19,867 nt of DNA from CBFGTA01 sp965651595 (lineage in GTDB: Bacteria; Actinomycetota; Actinomycetes; S36-B12; UBA10799), in NCBI GenBank assembly GCA_965651595.1, contig CBFGTA010000032.1, forward strand, positions 1-19,867, written 5' to 3'. The notes under the pieces are model-generated. The model was not told the origin of the DNA, searched no databases, and saw nothing but the letters and a program-made list of their open reading frames with translations. Each line of letters begins with the position of its first letter. Positions within the stretch are counted from its first letter, which is position 1. This document shows positions 7,893 to 15,271 of this stretch, in pieces. The position numbers and the translations under genes are program-made.

Positions 7893-8485
7893 CGAATACC
7901 GCCTGTCGTTTGGTTCACAGCTGGAGTCGGGGGTTCTGTTGCGGTCTCTGGTTCAGCGTTGTCGCGCTGGGACCGAGCCACGCTCAATGCTGTTGTGTCG
8001 GGATACAAGGTGGCTGGGATTACCACTAGGAAGCCAATCATGGCCATTGCTAGTTGGGACCCGATCGTGGCTGGAAGCAGTCCTTCGAGCGCGAACGGGT
8101 TAGTTGCCAGGATCGGGAAGACAGACGCCCCGAAGGCAAGCACCCCGAGCAGCATCACCCAGGCATGGATCCGAGTTGAAGTGAAGCCGTGAATCAGAGC
8201 AATCACCACCAGCACGATCGCGAACGACACGCCGATACCCAAAGCCGTGGCTCCGCCAGGTATGGCTCCACCGAGCATCAGCACGAGCGCAACGCCGAGT
8301 GCTAGGCCGATCAGCAGACCGATCAGCCGCTGCAGTGGTGTTCCCACGTGCACTGTGGCCGCAATGACACCAACTCCGACACCAATGATCGTGTCATTCA
8401 TCGTCATGCCGAGGGCATCGCCGATGAATAGTCCGATGGCGCCGATGATCGCGGCGGATAGCCCCACCAGGAAGGTCCGCTTCAT
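7889..8485 (-). CDS. Six-helix membrane protein, module copy 2
   Basis: A 198-residue protein with six predicted membrane helices (about 4-26, 30-48, 54-74, 79-101, 106-128, 139-160) and a Thr/Pro-rich hydrophilic tail of about 35 residues. I do not recognise a named family. It resembles the 6-TM protein at 10931-11506: TPLQRLIGLLIGLALG aligns with SPLARYGAFFIGLVLG, and TRIHAWVMLLGVLAFGA with GRLPIWAMILGGGALAA. ATG 8485 has TAGGAAG upstream. Its TGA overlaps the ATG of the next, exported protein by four bases, which implies coupled synthesis and probably a complex. It starts 58 bases after the previous exported-protein gene. A channel, assembly or anchoring role for the exported partner is inference only. 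Confidence 0.85.
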   Translation of the reverse strand: MKRTFLVGLSAAIIGAIGLFIGDALGMTMNDTIIGVGVGVIAATVHVGTPLQRLIGLLIGLALGVALVLMLGGAIPGGATALGIGVSFAIVLVVIALIHGFTSTRIHAWVMLLGVLAFGASVFPILATNPFALEGLLPATIGSQLAMAMIGFLVVIPATLYPDTTALSVARSQRDNAEPETATEPPTPAVNQTTGGIR

Positions 8486-8543
8486 GACCGACTTCCTATC
8501 TCTCGCTGAGGTGCTGAAACTGTGGCGGATGATTGTGACTCTG

Positions 8544-10934
8544 TCATGGCTGGATTCTCCGCCGGTACAGGAATGTTCCGACTCCCACGGCCAGGATCAA
8601 GAAGACGACTGCCACGATCAGGCTCGTCGTCCAGTTCTTGCCGTATGGTGCGGCCTTCTGAGCTGTGATTTGGTACGCGGCATAGTTGGTGACGGTTCCA
8701 TCTGAAGGATTTGCCAGGTGTGCATTGCCGTAGGGCGAAGCGTCACCGGAGTATCCCCGATTGTTCATCGCTTCCAGTTTGGCTTGCAGTTCGTTACCAA
8801 AATCAGTGACCTGGCCTAGCGCGTCGAGAATCTTGCCGTCGATGGCGTCGATTCCCTCAGTTGCCTTCTCTCCGATAATCCCGCCGATAGTTGGGATCGA
8901 ATCGAACACCTTCCCAACAGTCCCGGCGATCCGCTCGACTCGCTTCAGTCCATTGGTGATCTTCGGAACGTCGCCCTCGGCAGTCTCAATCACGCCGCCA
9001 GCGCTCTCCAGAGTCTGGGCAATCGCACGGTCAATGTCGCCGAAGATGCTGATCAATTGGGCAGCACCGCAGCGCGACAGAATCTGCTCAGCGATCTGTG
9101 CAACGTGCTGGCTGAGTCCGTTCACGCCCCACCGCTGGATGGCGTTGACCAAGACGTCACCGACGAAGCCAGCGGTGCATTGCCCATTGGGGTTGCTGAT
9201 GATGTTGCTGAGGACTCCTAGATCCCGCAGAACCTCTTCGTAGACCTTTTGGGCCTCCGGGCTTTGAGCAATGGCGGCAATGACGTCGAGGGCAATCTCG
9301 GCTTCGGCGAGAGCAGTCTCGGCGTCAGCAGTCATGGCCAGACCCGATGCCAGCGGATCTGCGGTCATGCAGCCGGGCTGCAGCAGAATCGACTTGATGG
9401 GTTCTGGGACCGGGAGTGCACTCAGGGTGTTCCACGGGATCGAGTTCAACATGCTCGCATTACTCTGATTGCCGAGCGCGGTTTGAAGGGACTTGAGGTT
9501 GTTCTTGTTGGCTGATCCGCTGACTTTGGAGATGCCCTGGTTGAGGGCGGCCGTTCCAGCTCCGCCGCCGGTGTATCCGAAGACAGGAACCCATGTGGGG
9601 TTGCCGTAGAAGTTCGATACTGGCCCAGCGACGCTGCACATTGGCGACACGGCGGCGACGGCGGCGTTGAGTTCAGCCACATCAAGCTCCTGCAGCAGCT
9701 TGAGCAAATCTCCAACAGCGTCGCCCGCTTCTCCGGCGGCCGGCCCAAGCTCACCCACGAACGTCGCCAGCCACTCGACCGTGTCGACCAGGTCGCGACC
9801 CACGACGCGAGAGATGGCAGTCAGTAGGCCAGCGAGCTGGTCTTTGGCGCCTGCGTTGACCTGCAGTACCTGCGCGAGATCGGTGAGCCCATCAGCCAGG
9901 GCCTGCATTTCGCGGACGATCGGTCGAGGATTGGTGGGGATTCCCTCGATCTCTTGGACGAGAGGATCAATGTAGTTCTGGTCGAGGGTGGAGAAGCCTT
10001 CGAGATACGCGCTGATCAAGTTCGCGACCTGGAGCACCTGCCCGAGTGCGCTGTCGACAGTGTTGCCCAGAGGCGTCAGCAGTTTGTTCTCGATGCCGGG
10101 AACGAGTTCGAAGGCCAGACCCCCGAAGAAGCGGTCGAGCTTGACCGGTACTGCGGTGTGCTTGGTCTCGGGAAGATTGGCGTTCTGGGCGCGGGCTTTC
10201 ACGACCAGCGACTGAGTCGTGCCTCCCACAACACCTTCGAGGATGGGGAACAGGACCAGCGTTGCCGATAGCGATGTTCCGTTGCCGTCAATGTTCATCG
10301 AGGCCGAGCCGGGGTCGGTAATGTCCCACCCTGGACCAAACTTGACCGACATGGAGTCACCGAACGGAACCGGAATGTCAGCCACCGTCGTGACGGTCTC
10401 CCCGGCGGCGTTCTGGTAGCTGATCTCCTGCTTGCGGGAGGTGTGGTTGTGCACCGTGTAGGTGATTTCCACGTCCCCGTTGAGGTTATATCCCTCATTG
10501 GCGTCAACTTCTTCGCCGTTGACTTTGAGTGTGGTCTCAACCGTGATCGGCATTTGGCCGGAGTACAGGCCCCCGACCACCATGTAGTTCGACACCTGCC
10601 CAGGCTGACTGGTCAACTGCTTGGTCTCCGAAGAGTCCGGCCCGGTCGGGATAACCAATTCACCACTGCCGCTACCCGACACCTGCCCGGAGGCGAAGTA
10701 CATGTCGAACGCCGTTGCGCTGCCTGCCTGGTCCGTGGTGAGCGCGACCGTTTCTCCCGCGACGACGTTCAAGCCGTTAGTGGTGAACTGTTCGTCGGCG
10801 GGAATCTCTGAGAACGGCGTCGAGTGATCGTCGGCGACAGCACCGACTGCGGGAATACCCACGAGCAGCGCCGTCGCGGTTACCGTGGCGATTCCGGTGC
10901 GGAAAGCGGATCGGTTCAAGAGGTTGCTTTTCAC
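8544..10934 (-). CDS. Large exported C-terminally anchored protein, module copy 1
   Basis: A 796-residue protein of unknown function. It has a signal peptide (basic start, hydrophobic 14-32, probable cleavage after AVA near 34). A beta-rich region spans about 55-270 and contains MPITVETTLKVNGEEVDA (128-145) and ITYTVHNHTSRKQEI (157-171). A long helical region spans about 280-725, followed by SPYGNA (733-738) and a TVTNYAAYQIT strand. One C-terminal helix (about 770-789) is followed by YRRRIQP, giving a type I topology with a short basic cytoplasmic tail. Four Cys (433, 522, 586, 622) are in the outer part; C433 in SPMCS matches C480 in APMCS of copy 2. The GTG start overlaps the upstream stop (GTGA, 10931-10934), with AGGAG eight bases before it. 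Overall size and order of parts match copy 2, although the helical regions have diverged strongly. Confidence 0.85.
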   Translation of the reverse strand: MKSNLLNRSAFRTGIATVTATALLVGIPAVGAVADDHSTPFSEIPADEQFTTNGLNVVAGETVALTTDQAGSATAFDMYFASGQVSGSGSGELVIPTGPDSSETKQLTSQPGQVSNYMVVGGLYSGQMPITVETTLKVNGEEVDANEGYNLNGDVEITYTVHNHTSRKQEISYQNAAGETVTTVADIPVPFGDSMSVKFGPGWDITDPGSASMNIDGNGTSLSATLVLFPILEGVVGGTTQSLVVKARAQNANLPETKHTAVPVKLDRFFGGLAFELVPGIENKLLTPLGNTVDSALGQVLQVANLISAYLEGFSTLDQNYIDPLVQEIEGIPTNPRPIVREMQALADGLTDLAQVLQVNAGAKDQLAGLLTAISRVVGRDLVDTVEWLATFVGELGPAAGEAGDAVGDLLKLLQELDVAELNAAVAAVSPMCSVAGPVSNFYGNPTWVPVFGYTGGGAGTAALNQGISKVSGSANKNNLKSLQTALGNQSNASMLNSIPWNTLSALPVPEPIKSILLQPGCMTADPLASGLAMTADAETALAEAEIALDVIAAIAQSPEAQKVYEEVLRDLGVLSNIISNPNGQCTAGFVGDVLVNAIQRWGVNGLSQHVAQIAEQILSRCGAAQLISIFGDIDRAIAQTLESAGGVIETAEGDVPKITNGLKRVERIAGTVGKVFDSIPTIGGIIGEKATEGIDAIDGKILDALGQVTDFGNELQAKLEAMNNRGYSGDASPYGNAHLANPSDGTVTNYAAYQITAQKAAPYGKNWTTSLIVAVVFLILAVGVGTFLYRRRIQP

Positions 10935-11506
10935 TGCTGCACTCCTGTCGAGCCTGCGCCAGTTTCAACTGGGGCGGGCGGGGTGGAAGCGTTGGTCGTA
11001 GGATTCGCTGATGCGTGCCGTTGGGCACTGCGTGACTCTTCTTTGTCTTCGAGGAGTTCCACGAGAATCGTGACGAGGAAGCCACCGGACGACGCGGCCA
11101 AGGTGACAAAGAATGCCGTGGGGAAGTCGGTGAGAAGGAACCACGGCACCGCCACCAGGGTTGGTTCATAAATCGCGGCGAGCGCGCCCCCGCCCAGGAT
11201 CATGGCCCAGATCGGCAGTCGGCCCTTGGTCAGCGCCGAGATTACCGTGAAGATGACGATTGCCAGCACCCATCCGATCCAGCCCACCATGCCGAAGATG
11301 AGGGCAAACAGACCCAAGACGAGCCCGATGAAGAAAGCTCCATATCGGGCAAGTGGCGACCGATCGCGGGCCAGACCAAGTACGACGCCTGCCACGATTG
11401 CAATCAACGCGGGAGCTGATCCGAGTTCGAATGCGGCTGTCACAGCCCACACGACCAAGGCCAACACTGTCAGCAGCGCTCCGAAGAGCAGATGTTTCAA
11501 GACCAC
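10931..11506 (-). CDS. Six-helix membrane protein, module copy 1
   Basis: A protein of about 191 residues with six predicted membrane helices and a Thr/Pro/Ala-rich hydrophilic tail of about 40 residues, as in its paralogue at 7889-8485. No named family is recognised. The frame is open back to GTG 11545, but the extra 13 residues are non-hydrophobic. GGAGG at 11511-11515 lies four bases before GTG 11504-11506 and ten before TTG 11498-11500, so the true start is one of these. A GGGAGG-N4-GTG arrangement also starts the MBL gene, which favours GTG 11506. It is the first gene of the five-gene block. Its TGA overlaps the GTG of the large exported protein. The clean 4-base overlaps in both copies suggest an obligate pair. 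Confidence 0.83.
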   Translation of the reverse strand: MVLKHLLFGALLTVLALVVWAVTAAFELGSAPALIAIVAGVVLGLARDRSPLARYGAFFIGLVLGLFALIFGMVGWIGWVLAIVIFTVISALTKGRLPIWAMILGGGALAAIYEPTLVAVPWFLLTDFPTAFFVTLAASSGGFLVTILVELLEDKEESRSAQRHASANPTTNASTPPAPVETGAGSTGVQQ

Positions 11507-11510
11507 TAGT

Positions 11511-11515
11511 CCTCC
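11511..11515 (-). promoter_or_regulatory. Ribosome binding site deciding the start of the first 6-TM gene
   Basis: GGAGG on the minus strand. It lies inside the longest open frame, so it argues against the GTG at 11545 and for GTG 11506 (spacing 4) or TTG 11500 (spacing 10). Confidence 0.6.
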
Positions 11516-11571
11516 CGGTCTCCCGCCATGTGGTGTGGCACACACATGGGTGATCGGAGTTATCTTTACTT

Positions 11572-11601
11572 GCCCTTCACCTTCGTTGCACCTCGAAGGG
11601 C
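11572..11601 (-). repeat. Inverted repeat in the leader of the five-gene block
   Basis: GCCCTTC (11572-11578) pairs exactly with GAAGGGC (11595-11601) around a 16-base loop. It lies 66-95 bases upstream of the preferred start of the first 6-TM gene and about 110 bases past the stop of the upstream small gene. On the minus strand a CTTTTTC run precedes rather than follows it, so it is not a classic terminator for that direction; a leader hairpin or operator is possible. Confidence 0.35.
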
Positions 11602-11654
11602 GAAAAAGTTGACGATGGCTTCAAGAATGTCGACGTTCGCTCGCAGAACGTGTT

Positions 11655-11696
11655 GATTCGCGACGAATCGTTACGGAGAGTAATCGAATCGATTCG
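11655..11696. promoter_or_regulatory. Cluster of GATTCG/CGAATC inverted repeats, operator candidate
   Basis: Four copies of one 6-mer occur in 42 bases: GATTCG 11655-11660, CGAATC 11664-11669, CGAATC 11685-11690, GATTCG 11691-11696. They form a spaced inverted repeat with a 3-base gap and a perfect 12-base palindrome, CGAATCGATTCG. The cluster sits between the small gene at 11713-12135 and the five-gene block, where a promoter for the block is expected. Binding of a dimeric regulator is an inference; no regulator gene is adjacent. Confidence 0.45.
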
Positions 11697-11712
11697 GAAC
11701 GCTTGACTGCCG

Positions 11713-12135
11713 TTACTGTGATAAGTGAGTGGCGTCAATGGACTGTCGTAGTGCCACCAGGCGGGCAGTCAGCTCTGCGACTGCAGTAGTGGGCAGGGGC
11801 GGGGCTGTTGGGGTGCGATCTAGCGCTTCGAGCAACTCTCCTCCGAGCACAGCGAGTTGTGCAGCACTTCCTGACACTGCGAGTCGGGGTGGATCGCTCG
11901 GGGATAGGGCAGGTGAGGCTGGCCTCATCAGGCGGTCGGCCAAGCCCGAAATCTCGCAGGCCACTGCGTACGTCCGTTCACCCAGGCTCGTCCCAGTTTC
12001 ATCAACGTGCGATAACCGCGCCGGGGTTAGTCGCCGGAGGGCATCAACAGTGAGGTCGAGTTGACGGGATAGTTGGGCGGTCAATTCCTCGCCGCCGGGG
12101 AACTCGGCAGAATCTGTATGAGCGATCACTGGCAT
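11713..12135 (-). CDS. Unrecognised small helical protein
   Basis: A 140-residue protein that I do not recognise. It has no signal peptide and no membrane helix. Most of it should be helical: LTAQLSRQLDLTVDALRRL (18-36), a stretch around ERTYAVACEISGLADRLM, a Ser/Pro-rich linker near 72-85, then AAQLAVLGGELLEAL and a final helix VAELTARLVALRQSID. The layout loosely recalls small helical-bundle proteins, but no catalytic or metal-binding motif is visible. It may follow the MBL-fold gene in one transcript (54-base gap). The ATG at 12135 has only a weak AGG nearby. Codon-position GC looks normal for the window, which supports it being a real gene. The complementary strand here carries only shadow frames. 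Confidence 0.68.
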   Translation of the reverse strand: MPVIAHTDSAEFPGGEELTAQLSRQLDLTVDALRRLTPARLSHVDETGTSLGERTYAVACEISGLADRLMRPASPALSPSDPPRLAVSGSAAQLAVLGGELLEALDRTPTAPPLPTTAVAELTARLVALRQSIDATHLSQ

Positions 12136-12189
12136 ATGCCTGTCTGTCTGTACCTGACTGTCTTCACAACCAAGACGTGGCTGCCAAGA

Positions 12190-12915
12190 CTAGTTGCGGG
12201 CAATGGTGCCTTTGCGTTGGAGGAATCCGCGAATCGCTTCTCGACCGCGACCGTTGATGTGCGGCCCGTGGGTAAAGGCGACATGCTCATAGTCGACCTC
12301 GCCCAAAGTGTGAGCGGTACGCTGGTTGAGGCGATGCGAGCTGCAAAACAGCGCAACCGGCCAGGTCATCCGCGATGTCATGTTCCAGATGGCGTCACCG
12401 GTGATCAGGGTGTCGGAAGTGGCGTGCAAGAGAGAAATGTGACCGGGCGAATGCCCCGGGGTGTGCAGGATCTTCAAGCCACCTGCAACCGGAAGCTCTT
12501 CACCATCGCTGAGTACCGTACTCGCCTTCACCGGGTCGAACTTTGCCCGCCCGAAGCGAGTCAAAATTCGGCCTGCGGTCGAGTCGACGTCGAGTGGAGG
12601 CGCCACGCCGGACTCGGCGAATTCTACGTCGTCACGATGGATGGCCACTCCGCTCAGGCCTGCGTGCCGTACCAGTTCGGCTGCGCCCCCGATATGGTCG
12701 CTGTGCGCGTGGGTGAGGATGATGCGTTGGACATCGTTCAGGTGTCCACCGATCGCCGCTAATCCTTCCACAATGCGGGCGGGAGCCCGCTTATATCCGG
12801 TGTCGACCAGAGTGATGGACGAGTCTTCCTCACGGAACACGATCGTGTTGACGAAGTCACCCATGGTTCGAATGCGGTAGACATTCGGCGCAACCTCAAC
12901 CGTGAGCGACCCCAC
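12190..12915 (-). CDS. MBL-fold metallohydrolase (glyoxalase II/beta-lactamase fold)
   Basis: A 241-residue metallo-beta-lactamase-fold hydrolase. The metal ligands are complete: THAHSDHIGG (68-77; H69, H71, D73, H74), H155 in HTPGHSPGH, D174 in ITGDAI and H216 in FTHG. Such enzymes hydrolyse thioesters, lactones, phosphodiesters or lactams with a dinuclear Zn or Fe site. The short form seen here, without an extra C-terminal domain, does not settle the substrate. GTG 12915 has GGGAGG four bases upstream, a strong site that fixes the start. It begins 31 bases after the Bax-inhibitor-1 gene and is probably in the same transcript. No signal peptide is present, so it is cytoplasmic. Confidence 0.92.
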   Translation of the reverse strand: MGSLTVEVAPNVYRIRTMGDFVNTIVFREEDSSITLVDTGYKRAPARIVEGLAAIGGHLNDVQRIILTHAHSDHIGGAAELVRHAGLSGVAIHRDDVEFAESGVAPPLDVDSTAGRILTRFGRAKFDPVKASTVLSDGEELPVAGGLKILHTPGHSPGHISLLHATSDTLITGDAIWNMTSRMTWPVALFCSSHRLNQRTAHTLGEVDYEHVAFTHGPHINGRGREAIRGFLQRKGTIARN

Positions 12916-12946
12916 GTTGCCTCCCGTTCCGGGACCGAGCCCTGCG

Positions 12947-13936
12947 CTACTCGCGGTTCATGGCGATCAGTGCGAGGAACCGCAGGATCTCAAGGTACAG
13001 CCAGATCAGCGTAACCATCAGGCCGAAGGCCATCCGCCAGGACTCTTTTTCCGGCACTCCGACTGTCAGTGCCTGTTCGATCGAGTCGAAGTCCAAGGTG
13101 AGAACCAGCGATGCCAGAATGATGGCGCCCGCAGAGACGGCAATCCCGATCCAGCCGCTGCCGTAGATTCCGAAGCCGTTACCGAATCCGAAGATCCAGG
13201 CAAAAATCAGATTGATGAAGGCGAACGCCACGTAGGATATCAGGGCGATCATGACGATCTTGCGGAACTTGTTGGTGACGCGGATGATGCGGGTGCGATA
13301 CAAGGTCAGCATGGTGGCGAACACAATCAAAGTGGCAACTACAGCCGTCGCGACGATGTTGCCCATGCCGAACTGTTGGCCAAAGATCTGGTAGAAGTAG
13401 CTGATTGCGCCCAGGAACACGCCTTGTACGGCGGCGTAGGCAATGATCAGGCCCGGGCTGACTTCCCGCTTGAAAGCGTTCACTAGCCCTAGGATGAGTC
13501 CCAAGATCATGGCTCCGAACATGATGCCGATGACGCCGCCGCTGACGTTGCCGCTCGCATCGAGGGGCATGCCCGCCGTCACGAACCAAGTGGCGGCGGC
13601 AAATACGACCAACACCCCGAAGCTCGCCGCGGACTTCATGATGACGTCCGTAATGGTCATGACTGGGCTGGAACCGCCGTCAACAGCGGTTCGCGCGTAG
13701 GCGCGCTCTAGATCGTCAGTACCGCCAGTGGCTGGAACGGCACTGAGGGGTCCGGCCGCCGCGGGAGTTGATGCGGCTGGGGCTGACGAAGCTGCCGGGG
13801 CCACACCCTGGACAGGTCCGGCGGGAGATCCCGGCGCCGTGGGGCCAGCCGGGCTCAAGGCAGCGAAGCCGGGCCCACTGTACTCCTCTGAGTATTGCTG
13901 CTCGGCCCGTCGGAGGATGGGGTTTCTTGACAACAT
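12947..13936 (-). CDS. Bax inhibitor-1/YccA family membrane protein
   Basis: A protein of about 329 residues. The first 90 or so residues are hydrophilic and Ala/Pro/Gly-rich (low complexity); the rest holds seven membrane helices of the BI-1/YccA type. Typical elements are RREVSPG-like FKREVSPGLIIAYAAVQG (the family's conserved loop between helices), FFYQIFG-like SYFYQIFG, the helix ending TLYRTRIIRVTNKFRK, and the final acidic motif LDFDSIEQALTVGVPEKESW before the last helix. BI-1 relatives are pH-sensitive Ca2+ leak channels or modulators of membrane proteases; the role in actinobacteria is not known. The frame is open from ATG 13948 (MRLPMLSRN), but GAGG lies six bases before the ATG at 13936, giving MLSRNPILRR, which I prefer. 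It leads a likely three-gene unit with the MBL gene and the small helical gene. Confidence 0.92.
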   Translation of the reverse strand: MLSRNPILRRAEQQYSEEYSGPGFAALSPAGPTAPGSPAGPVQGVAPAASSAPAASTPAAAGPLSAVPATGGTDDLERAYARTAVDGGSSPVMTITDVIMKSAASFGVLVVFAAATWFVTAGMPLDASGNVSGGVIGIMFGAMILGLILGLVNAFKREVSPGLIIAYAAVQGVFLGAISYFYQIFGQQFGMGNIVATAVVATLIVFATMLTLYRTRIIRVTNKFRKIVMIALISYVAFAFINLIFAWIFGFGNGFGIYGSGWIGIAVSAGAIILASLVLTLDFDSIEQALTVGVPEKESWRMAFGLMVTLIWLYLEILRFLALIAMNRE

Positions 13937-13942
13937 CGGCAA

Positions 13943-13946
13943 CCTC
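13943..13946 (-). promoter_or_regulatory. Ribosome binding site deciding the Bax-inhibitor-1 start
   Basis: GAGG on the minus strand, six bases upstream of ATG 13936. The in-frame ATG at 13948 overlaps this site's upstream edge and has no ribosome site of its own, so the shorter start is preferred. Confidence 0.55.
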
Positions 13947-13960
13947 ATTCGTTGGAAGTA

Positions 13961-13986
13961 AACGTTGGCTGGTGGGAGAGTTTCCC
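13961..13986 (-). promoter_or_regulatory. ECF-sigma-like promoter candidate for the Bax-inhibitor-1 gene
   Basis: On the minus strand GGGAAA (13986-13981) is followed after 17 bases by GTT (13963-13961). This resembles the GGAA(T/C)-N17-19-GTT pattern of actinobacterial SigH/SigR-type sigma factors. A start point about seven bases further down would give an 18-base leader to ATG 13936 that contains the GAGG site. The match is short and could be chance. Confidence 0.35.
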
Positions 13987-14124
13987 CTAGCTTACTCGAA
14001 CAAACCCGGCCGAGACGTCAGCGATTCCGGATTCTGGGGTTCGATCACGGCGACAACATCTTCGACGGCTCACCATTCACGTTCCATCGGTTACGTCCCC
14101 ACACTGACCAGCACGTGACAGCAG

Positions 14125-15261
14125 GTGGCCAACGAGTGGCCGTCCTGCGATCAACTGGCCACTTTCGGTAGCGTCGAGAACGTGAAGCGACTGCCGTTGC
14201 CTGCCCAGCTAGCGATCTTGACCGTGGTCATGGCACTGCCGTTCGCTCTCCTCACGTTCTTCGTCTGGCCGGGAGCTTTCGGTGCGGCTTTCTTCGGTGT
14301 CTTGACGGGTTGTTTGGCGTGGCTCAACGTCGGCTGGAAGCGGGCGATGGTCATCGGCGGGGTGTTCGCCGTTCTGACGATTCCGGCCAATTTTCTGCAC
14401 GCGTGGCCGGTGGCCGCGGCCGTGGCGATGCTGGCTCTGATCGTGGCGTTTGGTGCTGCCGCCGTACGCGGTCTGGCCTCTGCTGTGCTGCCGATCGCTT
14501 TTCTGATCCCGTACTACATGATGGCGCCGCCCCCGATTTTTTCGGCCGATCCCCCCACTGTGAGTGTCCCCTATGTGCTCGCCTGCGCGGGCCTGGTCCT
14601 CCTGGGGGCCTGGTGGCCGGTCTACCTCTTCCACAGGGTTCTACCGACCCGGACCGGACGACCCCGGCCCGAGGTCGACGCGGGACTGGCCTGGGCCTAC
14701 GCCATCATCTTGGCCGTTTTCAGTGCCGCGGTCGTGTACATCGGAATGCGGTATTTTCCCGATACCCACTGGGCGTGGGTCACTTTGACCCTGTTCATTC
14801 TGGCCAACCCCAATACGCCCATGAATCTGAGAAAGATGCGGGATCGGGTCCTGGGAACAATTGGGGGCTTTGTCCTGGTTTCGATTGTTCTGGAAATCAC
14901 GACGAATCGTGCGATTATGGGCGTTGTGGCGTTGGTGTGCATGTACCTGGCCCTGTACCTGACCGGGACTGGAAAGCCATACTGGCTGTACTGCATCTTC
15001 CTGACTCCGGCGATCGTCAGCATCGATTCGATGAACGGCAACCCGTGGATCATGGCCAACGAGCGGGTAGAGTTCACGGTCCTGGGTGCAGTCTTGGCGA
15101 TCATCGTCTCGTTCGCGGCAGCAATGATCCTGCGAAGTCGCACCGCCTCCGGGAACGCTGCCGATCCTGCCTCTGGCGCGAGCTCTGCTGGCGGCGACTC
15201 CGGCCAGGATTCGAGTAGCGCGGACGTCAGCCAAGGGCAGTTCGACTCCCACCTTCGCTAG
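14125..15261 (+). CDS. FUSC-family membrane protein (aromatic acid/drug exporter-like)
   Basis: A 378-residue membrane protein with two blocks of hydrophobic helices (about 27-170 and 187-340) separated by a short hydrophilic loop with TRTGRPRPE. The second block contains ANPNTPMNLRKMRDRVLGTI, whose RDRVLGTIGG (239-248) is the hallmark of FUSC-type transporters (fusaric acid resistance, p-hydroxybenzoate efflux and relatives). The C-terminal 37 residues are Ser/Asp/Gly-rich and probably cytoplasmic and disordered. Substrate unknown; efflux of aromatic acids is an inference from the family. The frame is open from GTG 14125, but GTG 14182 (residue 20, just before KRLPLPAQLA) may be the true start; neither has a good ribosome site. 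The next gene begins ten bases after its stop, so the two form an operon. Confidence 0.8.
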   Translation: MANEWPSCDQLATFGSVENVKRLPLPAQLAILTVVMALPFALLTFFVWPGAFGAAFFGVLTGCLAWLNVGWKRAMVIGGVFAVLTIPANFLHAWPVAAAVAMLALIVAFGAAAVRGLASAVLPIAFLIPYYMMAPPPIFSADPPTVSVPYVLACAGLVLLGAWWPVYLFHRVLPTRTGRPRPEVDAGLAWAYAIILAVFSAAVVYIGMRYFPDTHWAWVTLTLFILANPNTPMNLRKMRDRVLGTIGGFVLVSIVLEITTNRAIMGVVALVCMYLALYLTGTGKPYWLYCIFLTPAIVSIDSMNGNPWIMANERVEFTVLGAVLAIIVSFAAAMILRSRTASGNAADPASGASSAGGDSGQDSSSADVSQGQFDSHLR

Positions 15262-15271
15262 GCTCACAGCC

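Noticed and set aside
12073..12762. A plus-strand frame of 229 codons opposite the MBL-fold gene.
   Set aside because: The minus strand has the full set of metal ligands and a strong ribosome site; the plus-strand translation has no recognisable pattern.
14310..15218. A long plus-strand open frame of about 300 codons inside the FUSC gene, and opposite-strand frames at 14641-15495.
   Set aside because: They are overlapping-frame artefacts of GC-rich coding DNA. Their translations are Arg/Gly/Pro-rich without motifs, whereas the FUSC frame shows clear helices and the RDRVLGTIGG motif.
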